Origin: Auanema rhodensis
Taxonomy: Eukaryota > Nematoda > Chromadorea > Rhabditida > Rhabditidae
Assembly (NCBI GenBank): GCA_964057225.1
Contig: OZ059899.1
Coordinates: 4,216,001-4,280,000 of the forward strand
Direction: 5' to 3'
Length of the DNA stretch: 64,000 nucleotides
Below, one piece after another: positions 63,430-64,000 of the stretch. Every line of letters starts with the position of its first letter. Position 1 is the stretch's first letter. The notes beneath the pieces were generated by a model. The model saw only the letters and a list, made by a program, of their open reading frames with translations. It ran no database searches and had not been told where the DNA came from. A program made the translations under genes and the position numbers.

Positions 63430-63501
63430 TGGAGATATGGGGAATCGAACCCCAGACTTCTCGCATGCAAAGCTAGCGCTCTACCCCTGAGCTATATCCC
63501 C
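63430..63501 (-). tRNA. tRNA-Ala(UGC), class 29A
   Basis: A29·G41 mismatch; flank T. Confidence 0.75.
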
Positions 63502-63677
63502 ACATTTGACAGAATATATGACTGTGAGTTTGTTCAAACTTGAAGAACCTCTTGATCAAAAATTTTAGTTGTGAATATTAATTTCCTAATCTAATTTTTC
63601 TTTCAATCATTTTGTAAATTTCCTGAAAAAAAATTTATAAAAGTAAAGAACTTGAAGAATAAAACCAAAACTACTGT

Positions 63678-63749
63678 TGGAGATATGGGGAATCGAACAC
63701 CAGACTTCTCGCATGCAAAGCGAGCGCTCTACCCCTGAGCTATATCCCC
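63678..63749 (-). tRNA. tRNA-Ala(UGC), class 52U
   Basis: U52·C62 mismatch; flank T. Confidence 0.75.
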
Positions 63750-63925
63750 ACATTCGACAGAATATATGACTGTGAGTTTGTTCAAACTTGAAGAACCTCT
63801 TGATCAAAAATTTTAGTTGTGAATATTAATCTCCTAATCTAATTTTTGTTTCAATCATTTTGTAAATCTCCTGAAAAAAAATATAGAAAAGTAAAGAACT
63901 TGAAGAATAATACCAAAACTACTGT

Positions 63926-63997
63926 TGGAGATATGGGGAATCGAACCCCAGACTTCTCGCATGCAAAGCGAGCGCTCTACCCCTGAGCTATATCTCC
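63926..63997 (-). tRNA. tRNA with UGC anticodon, class 3A (G3:U70 lost)
   Basis: A3:U70 replaces G3:U70 and everything else matches the consensus, so this is a clean single-base loss of the identity pair. The flank is cut off by the window end. Confidence 0.8.
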
Positions 63998-64000
63998 ACA

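Larger units (their letters stand above)
51535..64000 (-). repeat. tRNA-Ala tandem array, block 3 (51 tRNA loci), runs off the window
   Basis: Same unit and strand as the other blocks, in phase with block 2 once element 2 is removed. Segmental repeats are visible at offsets 743 (53270 to 54013), 991 (56739 to 57730), 1983 (58721 to 60704) and 2974 (59713 to 62687). The array continues past position 64000. Confidence 0.97.

Noticed and set aside
1-64000. About 150 minus-strand frames of 60-67 codons starting MIKRFFKF or MNKLTV
   Set aside because: They translate straight through the tRNA body and its spacers. The frame breaks wherever the tRNA or spacer has an indel, and the codons follow cloverleaf constraints, not protein ones.
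1-64000. CRISPR-like regular repeat spacing
   Set aside because: The repeats are about 248 bp, contain tRNA genes, and the spacers are also repeated; there are no unique spacers and no cas genes.
1-64000. Organellar or bacterial tRNA repeat
   Set aside because: No encoded CCA, exact B box, T-run terminators and gypsy elements point to a nuclear genome.

Overview
The window is eukaryotic nuclear DNA, AT-rich, and most likely from an invertebrate animal (arthropod or nematode; I cannot resolve it further). The tRNA genes lack an encoded CCA, have A and B boxes and end in T-run terminators, which is RNA polymerase III architecture. The only large coding sequences are Ty3/gypsy retroelements.

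About 48 kb of the 64 kb is one head-to-tail tandem array with a unit of about 248 bp. Each unit carries one tRNA-Ala gene of 72 nt on the minus strand, nearly always with anticodon UGC. I count 192 tRNA loci: 37 at 1-10005, 104 at 20345-46249 and 51 at 51535-64000, plus one unit that has lost its tRNA. Unit phase is kept across the insertions, so this was once a single uninterrupted array. Roughly half of the copies match one consensus. The rest fall into recurrent variant classes: broken anticodon stem (29A), broken T stem and B box (52U), acceptor mismatches (2A, 2C), loss of the G3:U70 alanine identity pair (3A), and one UGC to CGC anticodon change. Variants recur in blocks of 3, 4, 5, 6, 8 and 12 units, showing that the array grew by segmental duplication. 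Array and window both continue past each end.

Four LTR-type insertions interrupt the array, each with a 4-bp target duplication. Element 1 (10006-20344) is full length, lies on the minus strand, and has identical 358-bp LTRs plus an extra tandem LTR at its 3' end. Its single 2355-codon frame appears to read gag, a glycoprotein (env)-like segment, protease, reverse transcriptase, RNase H and integrase. Placing an env-like segment between gag and pol is unusual. Element 2 (46250-51534) is a related copy with 337-bp LTRs and two internal deletions. One deletion fuses the env-like segment in frame to integrase, and a stop codon lies near the end. A solo LTR of the element 2 type is at 4619-4955, and an unrelated LTR-like insertion is at 2919-3299. 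Both large elements have a primer-binding site that matches the 3' end of tRNA-Gln.

The many 60-67 codon minus-strand frames across the array are read-through of the tRNA sequence and are not genes.
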